Shown piece by piece: positions 26,073 through 34,350 of a DNA stretch of 57,271 nucleotides. The position numbers and the translations under genes were made by a program. Within the stretch, counting starts at the first letter, position 1. Each line of letters starts with the position of its first letter. The notes below the pieces were generated by a model that was given only the letters and a program-made list of their open reading frames with translations, ran no database searches and was not told where the DNA came from. This DNA comes from Deltaproteobacteria bacterium (lineage in GTDB: Bacteria > Desulfobacterota > Desulfuromonadia > Geobacterales > JAJYBI01): NCBI GenBank assembly GCA_021779095.1, contig JAJYBI010000023.1, positions 1 through 57,271 of the forward strand, read 5' to 3'.

Positions 26073-26729
26073 ATGATCGAGTACGACGAACGGGAAAAAC
26101 GGATGGTGGTGAAGCTGGTGTACTACGGCCCGGCGCAGTCGGGCAAGACCACCAACCTGCTGCAGCTGCACGAGCGGCTCCCCCGTCAGGGCCGGGGCGA
26201 CCTGATGGTGCTGGACACCACGGACGACCGGACCATCTTCTTCGATCTCCTGCCGTTCTTCCTCACCGCCCCCAGCGGGCTGAAGGTCAAGGTGAAGGTC
26301 TACACGGTGCCGGGGCAGGTGAAGCACGACGCCACCCGCAAGGCGGTGCTCCAGCGGGCCGACGGCGTGGTGTTCGTCGCCGACTCCCAGAAACGGGAGG
26401 CGGCCAACAACCTGGCGAGCTTCGAGAACCTGGAAGAGAACCTGGCGCTGGTCGGACTGGACATCGACCGGCTGCCGCTGGTGGTGCAGTTCAACAAGCG
26501 GGATCTCGCCGACATCGTCGCGGAGGAGGCCATCCGCCGGACCTGGGGGGCGACCCGCATTCCGGTGCTCCTCGCGTCGGCGCTTCAGGGGCAGGGGGTG
26601 GAGGAGACCTTCGAACGGCTGCTCTTGTCCGTGTACGACAGTCTCGATGTCAGGTGCCGGCTCGGGGAGGCCCACGGGCTGACGCGGGATGCGTTCGTGG
26701 CGCAGCTCACCGCGCGGGAGGGGATATGA
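26073..26729 (+). CDS. MglA-like small Ras-family GTPase
   Basis: 218 residues. G1 is GPAQSGKTTNL (about 16-26), the switch I region TTDDRTIFFDLLP, switch II has TVPGQVKHDATRK, G4 is FNKRDL and G5 is LASALQGQG. Prokaryotic GTPases of this type act as polarity or motility switches (MglA in Myxococcus), cycling with a roadblock-type GAP. No MglB/roadblock gene is adjacent. It sits 4 bp after the HD-GYP gene and overlaps the next kinase by ATGA, so it belongs to this circuit. Confidence 0.88.
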   Translation: MIEYDEREKRMVVKLVYYGPAQSGKTTNLLQLHERLPRQGRGDLMVLDTTDDRTIFFDLLPFFLTAPSGLKVKVKVYTVPGQVKHDATRKAVLQRADGVVFVADSQKREAANNLASFENLEENLALVGLDIDRLPLVVQFNKRDLADIVAEEAIRRTWGATRIPVLLASALQGQGVEETFERLLLSVYDSLDVRCRLGEAHGLTRDAFVAQLTAREGI

Positions 26730-27991
26730 ACGACGGTTCCCTGAACTATATCGTCGGCGAGGAGCGGCGTCTGGCGGACCTTTTGGGCGAGAAGGAGATG
26801 CGGCCGCTCCTTCAGGGGGCGGTGGCGGCCGGCGCCGCCCGGGCGGCGCTCCTGGACGACGCGGGGGAGGTCCTCTGGGCGGAAGGGGCCGGCGGCGGCT
26901 GTACGGCGGCCATGCCGCTCTGTCTGGAGGGGGAACCGGTGGGGACGCTGCAGGTGGCGGGAGAGGAGGCTGCGCGGGACCGGCTCGCCGGGACGGTGCG
27001 GTTTCTCCATGCGGCGGTGAGTGCGCTCGTGACGGCGAACCTGAAGCGGATGCTCACCGTGGAGACCCACACCTCGGTGGTGAACCTCACCTACGACGAG
27101 CTCCTGGAGACGAACCGCCGTCTGGCGGCCTCCGAGCGGGAGTACCGGGAGCTGGCGGAACAGCTGGAGCTGCGGGTGGCGGAGCGGACCGAGGAGCTGC
27201 GGCGCGCCCATGCCCGCCTTCTGCAGCAGGAGAAGATGGCGTCGGTGGGGCAGCTCGCCGCGGGGATCGCCCACGAGGTGAACAACCCGCTGGGGTTCAT
27301 CACCAGCAACCTGACGACCCTCGGCCGGTACGTCTCCCGGCTCATGGAGATGCTGGACTGGCACGGTGCGGCGATCGCGGCGGACCCGGAACTCTCCGCC
27401 CGGGCCGCCGTCCGGGGGCGCGAGCTGAAGCTGGACCTCATCCGGGGGGATATGGGCGAACTCCTGTCCCAGAGCCTGGCCGGCGCCGAGCGGGTGAAGA
27501 AGATCGTGGCGGACCTCAGGGGGTTCTCCCACATCGACGACCCGGTGGAGGGGCTGGTGGAGCTGAACGGGGAGCTGGAGCGGACCCTGGAGGTGATGGC
27601 GCGGCAGATCCCTCCCGGTACGGAGGTGCGGCGCCGGTTCGGCACGATCCCGCTCGTGCGGGGGAATGCGGCGCTCCTCTGCCAGCTGTTCGCCGGCATC
27701 GTGCAGAACGCGATCCAGGCGCGGGCCGAGGGGCTCGTGCTGGAGATCCGGACGGAAGAAACGGACGGGAGGGTGCGGGTCGCCATCGGCGACAACGGCC
27801 CGGGGATACCGCCGGATCTCCGCAGCCGGGTGTTCGATCCGTTCTTCACCACCCGCAGCGTGGGGGACGGCACGGGGATGGGGCTCACGGTGGCCTACGA
27901 CATCGTGACCGCCATGGGGGGGGCCATCGAGGCGGGCGAGGCGGCGGGGGGCGGGGCGCTGATCACGGTGGCGCTGCCGCCGGCGGAGTAG
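26726..27991 (+). CDS. soluble sensor histidine kinase
   Basis: 421 residues, no membrane segment. The N-terminal 110 residues look like a small GAF/PocR-like sensing domain (ARAALLDDAGEVLWAEGAGG, MPLCLEGEPVGTLQVAGEEA). A coiled coil (about 125-165), HisKA with His183 (GIAHEVNNPLGF) and HATPase_c (NAIQA, GDNGPGIPPDL, GDGTGMGLTVAYDI) follow. The start overlaps the GTPase stop. Being cytoplasmic and next to GTPase and motor ATPase genes, it likely reads an internal cue. Confidence 0.9.
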   Translation: MNDGSLNYIVGEERRLADLLGEKEMRPLLQGAVAAGAARAALLDDAGEVLWAEGAGGGCTAAMPLCLEGEPVGTLQVAGEEAARDRLAGTVRFLHAAVSALVTANLKRMLTVETHTSVVNLTYDELLETNRRLAASEREYRELAEQLELRVAERTEELRRAHARLLQQEKMASVGQLAAGIAHEVNNPLGFITSNLTTLGRYVSRLMEMLDWHGAAIAADPELSARAAVRGRELKLDLIRGDMGELLSQSLAGAERVKKIVADLRGFSHIDDPVEGLVELNGELERTLEVMARQIPPGTEVRRRFGTIPLVRGNAALLCQLFAGIVQNAIQARAEGLVLEIRTEETDGRVRVAIGDNGPGIPPDLRSRVFDPFFTTRSVGDGTGMGLTVAYDIVTAMGGAIEAGEAAGGGALITVALPPAE

Positions 27992-27996
27992 GGATC

Positions 27997-30438
27997 ATGT
28001 CCAGGTATGCGGAACTGTTCAGAAGTACGGCATCGGGGGCTCCGGCGACAACGCCGGGCGTCGCGGTCGCCGTCGACGACGAGGACCGGCAGGAGTTCAC
28101 CCTGCTCTTCGTGGACGACGAGGAGGGGGTGCTCCACGCCCTGCGCCGGATCTTCATGGACGAGAACTACGAGATCCTCACCGCTCCTTCCGCCCCCGCC
28201 GCCCTGGGAATCCTGGAGTCGCGGCCGGTGCACCTGATGATCACCGACCACCGGATGCCGGGGATGACCGGTGCGGAGCTCCTGAAGCAGGCGCGGGAGC
28301 GCTGGCCCGAGACGATCCGGATCATGCTCACCGGCTATGCCGACGTCTCCTCCATCATGGGGGCGGTGAAGGACGGCGCGGTGTACAAGTTCGTCACCAA
28401 GCCGTGGAACGACGACGACCTGCGGCTGACGGTGAGCCTGGCGCTGCAGCAGTACCTGCTGATGCAGGAGAACCGCCGGCTGAAGGACATCGCCCGGGAA
28501 CAGCAGGCGAAGATCAGGAGTTTCGCCGGCATGCTCGGGGAACACCGGGGGGTGGTCGGCTCCATCCTGGCGAAGACGGGGTACCTGTCCCAGGATGCGC
28601 TGCAGCGGGCGGAGCGGGAGCAGGCGAAGGGGGAGATGATCGGCGAGACGCTGGTGCGGCTCGGCCTCGTGAGCGAGGGGCGGATCGTGAAGTCGCTCCA
28701 GGACCACCTCTCCCTCGACGCCGTGGACCTCAAGGAGTATGCCGTCAGCCCCGCGGCGGCGCGGTTCCTCCCCCGCGACCTGTGCGAGCGGCACCGGGTG
28801 CTGCCGCTGAAGATCGACGGGCGGCGGCTCACCCTTGCCATGGCCGACCCCTCGGACATCTACACCTGCGACAACATCGCGATGATGACCGGGCTCCAGG
28901 TGGTGCCGCTGGTGGCGCCGGGCTCGGAGATCCTGGCGGCCATCGACACCGTCTGCCGGGAGGGGACGGCCGACGAGGAGGCCGCGGACTACGACGACCT
29001 GGAGCCTTTGGACGAGATCGATATCGTCCTGGACGAGGAGGAGGAGGTGAACGTCCAGGAGCTGGTCGGCTCCTCCGAGGTGCCGCCGGTGATCCGGATC
29101 GTGAACGCCATCATCTCCGAGGCGATCCGCTACCGGGCGAGCGACATCCACCTGGAGGCGAAGACCAAGTACACCCTGGTGCGGTACCGGATCGACGGCC
29201 TTCTGCACAGCAAGATCAGGATCCCGGCGGAACTGCATCCGGCGGTGGTCTCCCGCGTGAAGATCCTGGCCAAGATGGACATCTCGGAGCGCCGCCGTCC
29301 CCAGGACGGCCGGATCACGGTGAAGGCCGGCACCCGGCTCGTGGATATGCGGGTCTCCTCCATGCCGACTTTGAACGGCGAGAAGATGGTCTTGAGGATC
29401 CTGGACAAGAGCGCCGCCATCAAGAGCCTGGACGAGCTGGGGGTCCTGCCGGACGACTTCGGGAAGATCAACATCATGGTGAAGCGCCCCCAGGGGGTCA
29501 TCATCAGCACCGGTCCCACCGGCAGCGGCAAGACCACCATGCTCTACTCCATCCTCTCCGCCATGATGGAGAACAGCCGCAACTTCGAGACCATCGAGGA
29601 GCCGGTGGAGTACTACCTGGAGGACGCGAACCAGGTCTCCATCCGGGAAAAGATCGGGCTCACCTTCGCCCAGGTGCTGCGGGCCACCCTGCGCCAGGAC
29701 CCGGACGTGATCCTCGTGGGGGAGATCCGGGATCAGGAGACGGCGGACGTGGCGTTCAAGGCGGCGCTTACCGGCCACATGGTGCTCTCCACCCTGCACA
29801 CCAACAGCTCCGTCGCCTCCATCACCCGGCTCATGGACATGGGGATCAAGCCGTACATCATCGCCTCCGCCCTGGAGGGGATCATGGCCCAGCGGCTGGT
29901 GCGGAAGGTCTGCGACGCGTGCCGTACGCCGCTGCCGCCGGACCATGAGCTGATGCAGCTCCTGCGGGTGCCGGACGGCTACTTCCCCGGCGAGGTGTTC
30001 CGGGGGCGGGGGTGCGACCGGTGCAACAATACCGGCTACCGGGGGCGGACCGGGGTCTTCGAGCTGTTCGTCATGAACGACGACTTCCGGCAGCATATCA
30101 GCACCGCGTACAAGGAATCGGAGCTTCTGGAGATGGCGCGGGCCAACGGGATGCGGACCCTGGTGGAGGACGGCCTGGAGAAGGTCCGGTCCGGGGAGAC
30201 GACCCTGGACGAGCTGGTGCGGGTCATCGGGCCGCGCACCGCCTACGAGCGGGGCTGCAGCTGCGGCCGGCGGGTGGACGCCAAGTTCCTGTTCTGCCCC
30301 TGGTGCGGCGCGTTCCGCCAGAACTGCTGCCGCTCCTGCCGGATGCCGCTGGAGGCGGGGTGGCTCTCCTGCCCGTTCTGCGGCAGCGCCAACGCGCCGG
30401 ACCCCGACGTCATCACGCTGTCGGATCAGGTTTCATAA
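27997..30438 (+). CDS. REC-MshEN-GspE fusion ATPase with C-terminal zinc ribbons
   Basis: 813 residues. REC (about 28-145, Asp84 in ITDHRMPGMTG), a coiled coil, then a MshEN/T2SSE_N domain (GETLVRLGLVSEGRIVKSL), a fold known to bind c-di-GMP in MshE. The GspE/PilB secretion ATPase core has Walker A GPTGSGKTT (Lys512), the Asp box (RATLRQDPDVILVGEIRDQE), the His box (GHMVLSTLHTN) and tetracysteine zinc site CDAC...CDRCNNTGYRGRTG. The end has two extra zinc ribbons (CSCG..CPWCG, CRSC..CPFCG). The ATG at 27997 is 5 bp after the kinase; the open frame upstream is a shadow. No pilin, GspF or secretin gene is nearby. Confidence 0.92.
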   Translation: MSRYAELFRSTASGAPATTPGVAVAVDDEDRQEFTLLFVDDEEGVLHALRRIFMDENYEILTAPSAPAALGILESRPVHLMITDHRMPGMTGAELLKQARERWPETIRIMLTGYADVSSIMGAVKDGAVYKFVTKPWNDDDLRLTVSLALQQYLLMQENRRLKDIAREQQAKIRSFAGMLGEHRGVVGSILAKTGYLSQDALQRAEREQAKGEMIGETLVRLGLVSEGRIVKSLQDHLSLDAVDLKEYAVSPAAARFLPRDLCERHRVLPLKIDGRRLTLAMADPSDIYTCDNIAMMTGLQVVPLVAPGSEILAAIDTVCREGTADEEAADYDDLEPLDEIDIVLDEEEEVNVQELVGSSEVPPVIRIVNAIISEAIRYRASDIHLEAKTKYTLVRYRIDGLLHSKIRIPAELHPAVVSRVKILAKMDISERRRPQDGRITVKAGTRLVDMRVSSMPTLNGEKMVLRILDKSAAIKSLDELGVLPDDFGKINIMVKRPQGVIISTGPTGSGKTTMLYSILSAMMENSRNFETIEEPVEYYLEDANQVSIREKIGLTFAQVLRATLRQDPDVILVGEIRDQETADVAFKAALTGHMVLSTLHTNSSVASITRLMDMGIKPYIIASALEGIMAQRLVRKVCDACRTPLPPDHELMQLLRVPDGYFPGEVFRGRGCDRCNNTGYRGRTGVFELFVMNDDFRQHISTAYKESELLEMARANGMRTLVEDGLEKVRSGETTLDELVRVIGPRTAYERGCSCGRRVDAKFLFCPWCGAFRQNCCRSCRMPLEAGWLSCPFCGSANAPDPDVITLSDQVS

Positions 30439-30457
30439 CACGAAGGAGGTTATTGCC

Positions 30458-31021
30458 ATGGAAAACAGGATACTGCTGGTGGACGACGAGGAGTATATCC
30501 TGCACTCCCTCCAGCGCGCGCTTGCCGACGAGCCGTACCGGGTCCATGCGGCGCGCGCTGGGGAGGATGCGCTGCAGTTGATGCGGGAGTGGCGGTTCAA
30601 GGTGGTCATGTCCGACGAGCGGATGCCCGGCATGGGAGGTTCGGAACTCCTCTCCATCGTCCGACAGCAGTACCCGGAGACGGTCCGGATCATGCTGACC
30701 GGTCATGCGAGCGTGGAATCCACCATGCGGGCGGTGAACAGCGGCGAGATCTACCGGTTCTTCACCAAGCCGTGGAACGACGTCGAGCTTCTGCAGGCGC
30801 TCCGCTCCGCCGTGGACAAGTACGACCTGGAGACGGAGAACCGCAGGCTTCTGCGGAAGGTGAAGGACCAGTCCCTGGAGTTGCGCCTCATGGAACGGCG
30901 GTTCCCCGGGATCACCCGGCTGGAGCGGGACCGGCAGGGGAACTTCCTTCTGGACGAGAACGAGGAACTGGACCTGGCGAAGATCCTCGCCGCGTGCGAG
31001 GCGGAAGCTCAGGCGCTGTAG
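30458..31021 (+). CDS. response regulator, REC plus C-terminal helical tail
   Basis: 187 residues. REC has Asp53 (VVMSDERMPGMGG), the LTGHAS switch Thr and FTKPWNDVELL. A coiled-coil tail of about 60 acidic residues replaces an output domain. GAAGGAGG lies 8 nt before the ATG. It closes the signalling run and could act as phosphate sink or adaptor for the motor ATPase upstream. The next gene has its own promoter, so the operon probably ends here. Confidence 0.9.
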   Translation: MENRILLVDDEEYILHSLQRALADEPYRVHAARAGEDALQLMREWRFKVVMSDERMPGMGGSELLSIVRQQYPETVRIMLTGHASVESTMRAVNSGEIYRFFTKPWNDVELLQALRSAVDKYDLETENRRLLRKVKDQSLELRLMERRFPGITRLERDRQGNFLLDENEELDLAKILAACEAEAQAL

Positions 31022-31035
31022 GGATGGGGGCCGGC

Positions 31036-31064
31036 TTGACCTCGAAGGCAATCGATGCTATAAG
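31036..31064 (+). promoter_or_regulatory. sigma-70-type promoter of the RlpA-like gene
   Basis: TTGACC (31036-31041), 17-nt spacer, TATAAG (31059-31064), 28 nt before the ATG at 31092. Box sequence and spacing are near ideal. Confidence 0.7.
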
Positions 31065-31091
31065 GTACCTTCGCCCGGAAGGAGGTGCTGT

Positions 31092-31532
31092 ATGGCATCT
31101 TTGAACCTGAGACGCGTGACGGCGGTTGTCCTCTGCCAGGCGCTTCTCGTGCTTCATACGCTTCCCCTGCAGGCAGAAGAAAAGGTCACGAGCGGTGCGG
31201 TGCAGACCGTCGTGACGGACACGCGGGAACCGGGGGTGGTGGGATTCGCCTCCTACTATGCCAGCCGGTTCCGCGGCAGGAAGACCACGTCCGGCGTCAG
31301 GTATGACCCGGAAAAGCTGACGGCGGCCCATCCCACCCTGCCACTGGGAACGCGGGTGCGGGTCGCCAACCTGGATAACGACAAGGAGGTGGTGGTCACG
31401 ATTATCGACCGCTGCCGGAAACGGAGTCATCCCTTCATCGACCTCTCCCGGGCCGCGGCGCGCAAGCTGGGGTTTCTGGGAAGGGGGAAGGCGCGGGTCA
31501 CCATCGCCCGGCTGGAAGAGGGCGACTCCTGA
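31092..31532 (+). CDS. RlpA-like double-psi beta-barrel protein
   Basis: 146 residues. A Sec signal peptide (about 1-28, ending LPLQA) precedes an RlpA-type DPBB domain: GFASYYASRFRGRKTTSG, LTAAHPTLPLGTRVRVANL, VVVTIIDRCRKRSHPFIDLS and AARKLGF. RlpA proteins bind or cleave glycan strands lacking stem peptides at the division septum. The catalytic Asp of RlpA fits the IDRC position. There is no SPOR domain and no lipobox, so this is the short soluble form. GGAAGGAGG precedes the start. Confidence 0.9.
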   Translation: MASLNLRRVTAVVLCQALLVLHTLPLQAEEKVTSGAVQTVVTDTREPGVVGFASYYASRFRGRKTTSGVRYDPEKLTAAHPTLPLGTRVRVANLDNDKEVVVTIIDRCRKRSHPFIDLSRAAARKLGFLGRGKARVTIARLEEGDS

Positions 31533-31549
31533 CAATCACACAGGGCGAA

Positions 31550-31595
31550 CGAAACGAAGAAAGGCCGGACAGCTGTCCGGCCTTTCTTCGTTTCG
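31550..31595. terminator. 46-bp perfect palindrome, bidirectional terminator
   Basis: Two 23-bp arms meet without a loop: CGAAACGAAGAAAGGCCGGACAG read back as its exact complement. The GGCCGGACAG/CTGTCCGGCC core is flanked by A-rich and T-rich sides in both directions, so the RNA hairpin carries a U-tract on either strand. It separates the convergent RlpA-like and TPR genes. Confidence 0.85.
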
Positions 31596-31603
31596 CGTAT
31601 GGC

Positions 31604-33622
31604 TCAGGAATGCCGCTTTTTCTTTTTGTGCCCCTTGCCGCTTCCGGCATGCTTCGAGCCCTTCCCCTTTCCCTTCTTTGCGGATGTGCCCTTCGCCGAC
31701 CTGCCCTTGTGGGCCGACCTGCCCTTGTGGGCCGACCTGCCCTTGTGGGCCGACCTGCCGTGGCGGGTTGACCTGCCCTTGTGGGACGACCTGCCCTTGT
31801 GGGACGACCTGCCGTGGTGGTGACGGTGGCCGGACTTGATGGATTCGATCGGAACCGCGGTCAGTTCGTCCCTGATGTTGTTCAATAGAACGGTCGGCTC
31901 CGTCAGGGCCGGATCGGCCTTTTTCGCCGCCTCCAGCGTCACCTTCGCCTCCTCGATCCGTCCCGTCTTCATGTAGATACGACCGAGACCGTTGAGGGCG
32001 CGGGCGTGGTCGCTTTTCAGCTCCAGCGCCTTTTTGTAGGAGGCGGCCGCCGCATCGTACTCCTTCCGGAATTCGAAGAGAAGTCCCAGCTTGTAGTGGC
32101 TGTTCGGGTCATTGGGGGCCAGCTCGACCCCTTCCTTCAGGAGCGTCGCCAGGCTGTCGTAGTCCTTCTTCTTCACGTACAGCGACGCCAGGGCGGTGCG
32201 TGCGTCGGGATCGTCGCGCTTGATGCGCAGGATCTCCCGGTATTCCTTCTCCGCCTCGTCGTTCAGGCCGTTCTTCCGGTACAGCGCCGCCAGTTCCCGG
32301 TGGACGTCCGGATCGTCCGGCCGGAGGCGGGTCAGTTCCAGATACTGGGAGATCGCCTCGGGATAGTTCTTCAGGGTGAAGTAGATCCGGGCGAGTTTGC
32401 CGATGACGACGGGGTTGTCGGGGTTCGTCTTCAGGAGGGTGCGGTACTGTTCCACCGCCTGGGGATAGCTGCCGCGCAGCGCGTACAGGTCGGCCAGCCG
32501 TGTGCGGGCGTCGGTGTTGTCGGAGCGGTATTTGAGCGCCTTGCGGTATTCCACGACCGCCTCGTCCAGGAGCCCCTTCTTTTCGTACAGGATGCCGAGG
32601 TTCAGGTGCAGCTGGGCGTTGTCGGGGATCTGGCGGACCGCCGCCTCGTAGACGGTGACCGCTTCGGCGTCACGACCGGCGGCCACGAGGGCGGCGCCGA
32701 GCTTCAGGTTCGCCTCCGGCAGGTTCGGCTTCTGCTTCACCGCCGCCTGATATGCATCGACCGCCTTGCCGTAATCCCCGGCCGCGACGAAACCGTCCCC
32801 TTCGTTCAGGTGGTCGGTGGCGGTGAGAGGGTCGAACCGCTCCGGCTTGCCGGCGAGAAAGTATTCGTATCCCGCGTTCTTTGCATCCCCCCGTTTTTCG
32901 TAGATGGAGGCGAGGAGCAGGTGGGCCTGCTGGTTGCCGGGAGAGGTGGCGACGAGCCGTTTCAGGGCTTTTTCCGCCAGGTCGAGCCGGTTTTCCCGGA
33001 TACGGACGGCGGCAAGCCCGGTGGTTGCCCCCTCGCTGGCCGGGTCGATGGCGAGGGCCTGCCGGTACTCTTTCTCGGCGTCGTCGGTGCGTCCCGCCGC
33101 CAGACATGCGTCGGCCATGCCGACGCGCAGCGCAGGATCGCGGGGTGCAAGCTTGATTGCCTCTTCGTAGTGGTAGAGGGCGAGCGGGACGAGTTTCCGT
33201 TCGGCGAAGATACGGGCGAGGGCGGCGTGGTAGCGGGGGGAAGGGGCCTGCTGCAGCGCCTTCGTAAGCTCGACCGCCGCATCGTCCAGGTCGCCGCTTT
33301 CAAGGAGGAGCATGCCGAGCCTGCCGTCCGCTACGGGGAAATCGGCGTCCGCGCGCTGCAGTTCGCGGAACTCGGCCGCGACCGTCGCCGGGTCGTTGCT
33401 GCGGCTGGCCCTGTACACCCTCGCCAGATGGGCGGCCGGGCCGCCCGGGCAGAGGGTGATGATCCGGTTTTCCAGTTCGCTGGTGTCGCTGCCGGTCCGG
33501 CTGTTCTGAAGCGTGTCGGCCAGGGTGCGCGCTTCGGCGCAGCCGTCCGCGGCCGTCGCCAGGCGGACGGTAGCAGGCAGCAGGGACAGGGCGGTTAGTG
33601 ACAAGGCAATGAGACGTTTCAT
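31604..33622 (-). CDS. exported TPR protein with basic SAHKGR-repeat tail
   Basis: 672 residues. A signal peptide (MKRLIALSLTALSLLPATVR..ATA) is followed by about 14 tetratricopeptide units from about residue 40 to 590 (for example NLPEANLKLGAALVAAGRDA and DNAQLHLNLGILYEKKGLLD). The last about 75 residues are almost only Ser, His, Lys, Arg and Gly, with the hexapeptide S-A/S-H-K-G-R in tandem and a KKKK end. The TPR solenoid suggests an envelope scaffold. The tail could bind polyanions (nucleic acid, LPS, teichoic-like polymers) or metals through its His residues. Such a long cationic tail is unusual. Confidence 0.85.
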   Translation of the reverse strand: MKRLIALSLTALSLLPATVRLATAADGCAEARTLADTLQNSRTGSDTSELENRIITLCPGGPAAHLARVYRASRSNDPATVAAEFRELQRADADFPVADGRLGMLLLESGDLDDAAVELTKALQQAPSPRYHAALARIFAERKLVPLALYHYEEAIKLAPRDPALRVGMADACLAAGRTDDAEKEYRQALAIDPASEGATTGLAAVRIRENRLDLAEKALKRLVATSPGNQQAHLLLASIYEKRGDAKNAGYEYFLAGKPERFDPLTATDHLNEGDGFVAAGDYGKAVDAYQAAVKQKPNLPEANLKLGAALVAAGRDAEAVTVYEAAVRQIPDNAQLHLNLGILYEKKGLLDEAVVEYRKALKYRSDNTDARTRLADLYALRGSYPQAVEQYRTLLKTNPDNPVVIGKLARIYFTLKNYPEAISQYLELTRLRPDDPDVHRELAALYRKNGLNDEAEKEYREILRIKRDDPDARTALASLYVKKKDYDSLATLLKEGVELAPNDPNSHYKLGLLFEFRKEYDAAAASYKKALELKSDHARALNGLGRIYMKTGRIEEAKVTLEAAKKADPALTEPTVLLNNIRDELTAVPIESIKSGHRHHHGRSSHKGRSSHKGRSTRHGRSAHKGRSAHKGRSAHKGRSAKGTSAKKGKGKGSKHAGSGKGHKKKKRHS
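31698..31823 (-). repeat. seven 18-bp tandem repeats encoding SAHKGR-type hexapeptides
   Basis: Units start at 31698, 31716, 31734, 31752, 31770, 31788 and 31806, consensus GACCTGCCCTTGTGGGCC on the + strand. Some units are identical and the period is a multiple of three, so copy-number change would lengthen or shorten the protein tail without a frameshift. Confidence 0.85.
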
Positions 33623-33775
33623 GCGGCCCTCGCAGGTATGTGGGGAAGAAAAGCTGGGGGATTATAGCCGCGGGCGTGGAATATTTCAATTCCTAAGGAT
33701 GGCGGGTGACGGGAAATCCGGCCGGCAAACGGGGGGTGACGGCGGTGAAAGCGGTCCTGTTTGCGCCGGTTTACC

Positions 33776-33803
33776 TTGACTTTGGGGGCAAAGATGGTTA
33801 AAT
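33776..33803 (+). promoter_or_regulatory. promoter for the hsp20-lon-thiL operon
   Basis: TTGACT (33776-33781), 16-nt spacer, TTAAAT (33798-33803), 88 nt before the hsp20 start. It resembles a housekeeping promoter. The rest of the gap 33623-33891 shows no gene. Confidence 0.5.
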
Positions 33804-33891
33804 CAAGAGTCATTGTTGCGGGGCCTGTCTGGTCCGATCCGGAAACCGGCTGCAAACCCGGGCACGGTGATGTGCCCGCCGCGGAAACCCC

Positions 33892-34335
33892 ATGGCTGCT
33901 CTCCCCCAAGACCCCAAGGATATGCTGACGCTGTTCCGTCGGCAGATCAGGGAGATATTCTCCCACCTCGCCTCCCTGGAACACCCGGAAGGAAACGGGG
34001 AGGGTGACTATGCCCCCCTGATGGATATGTACGAGTCGCCGGACAGTCTGGTCGTGGAGATCGACCTCCCCGGGTTTGCCCGGGAGGATCTCTCCGCCAC
34101 GGTCTGCTGCTCGCTCCTGGTCCTGGAGGGGGTGAAGCGGGTGGACCCGCCGCCGCAGGAGGGGCGGTTCATCTGTCTGGAGCGTCGGTTCGGCCGGTTC
34201 TGCCGGACCATCGAGATCCCGCCCGATGTGGACAGAAGCGGCATCCGCGCCTCCCTCGCCCGGGGGGTCTTGACCGTCACCATGCCCAAGCTGTCCGACA
34301 GCAACGGGATCGTCAGGTCGATCCCGATCGAATAG
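33892..34335 (+). CDS. small heat-shock protein, Hsp20 family
   Basis: 147 residues. An alpha-crystallin domain (about 40-147): MDMYESPDSLVVEIDLPGF, REDLSATVCCSLLVLEGVKR, ERRFGRFCRTIEIPPDVDRS, and ARGVLTVTMPK in place of the usual G-V-L motif. It is an ATP-independent holdase that keeps unfolded proteins soluble. There are two adjacent Cys (VCC) in the core. It lies 15 bp upstream of lon, pairing a holdase with a protease for damaged proteins. The C-terminal IXI motif appears as IPI near the end. Confidence 0.9.
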   Translation: MAALPQDPKDMLTLFRRQIREIFSHLASLEHPEGNGEGDYAPLMDMYESPDSLVVEIDLPGFAREDLSATVCCSLLVLEGVKRVDPPPQEGRFICLERRFGRFCRTIEIPPDVDRSGIRASLARGVLTVTMPKLSDSNGIVRSIPIE

Positions 34336-34350
34336 AAGAAGGAGTGCGCC

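Noticed and set aside
26689..27996. In-frame 436-codon extension upstream of the REC-GspE gene
   Set aside because: It overlaps the kinase gene in another frame and encodes low-complexity Gly/Arg/Ala sequence. The ATG at 27997 starts the receiver domain correctly.
31550..31595. 46-bp palindrome as a phage or regulator binding site
   Set aside because: Its position between two convergent stop codons, GC core and T-rich arms on both strands fit a bidirectional terminator.
31698..31823. CRISPR-like direct repeats
   Set aside because: The 18-bp units are contiguous without spacers and in frame with a coding sequence, so they are protein-coding tandem repeats.
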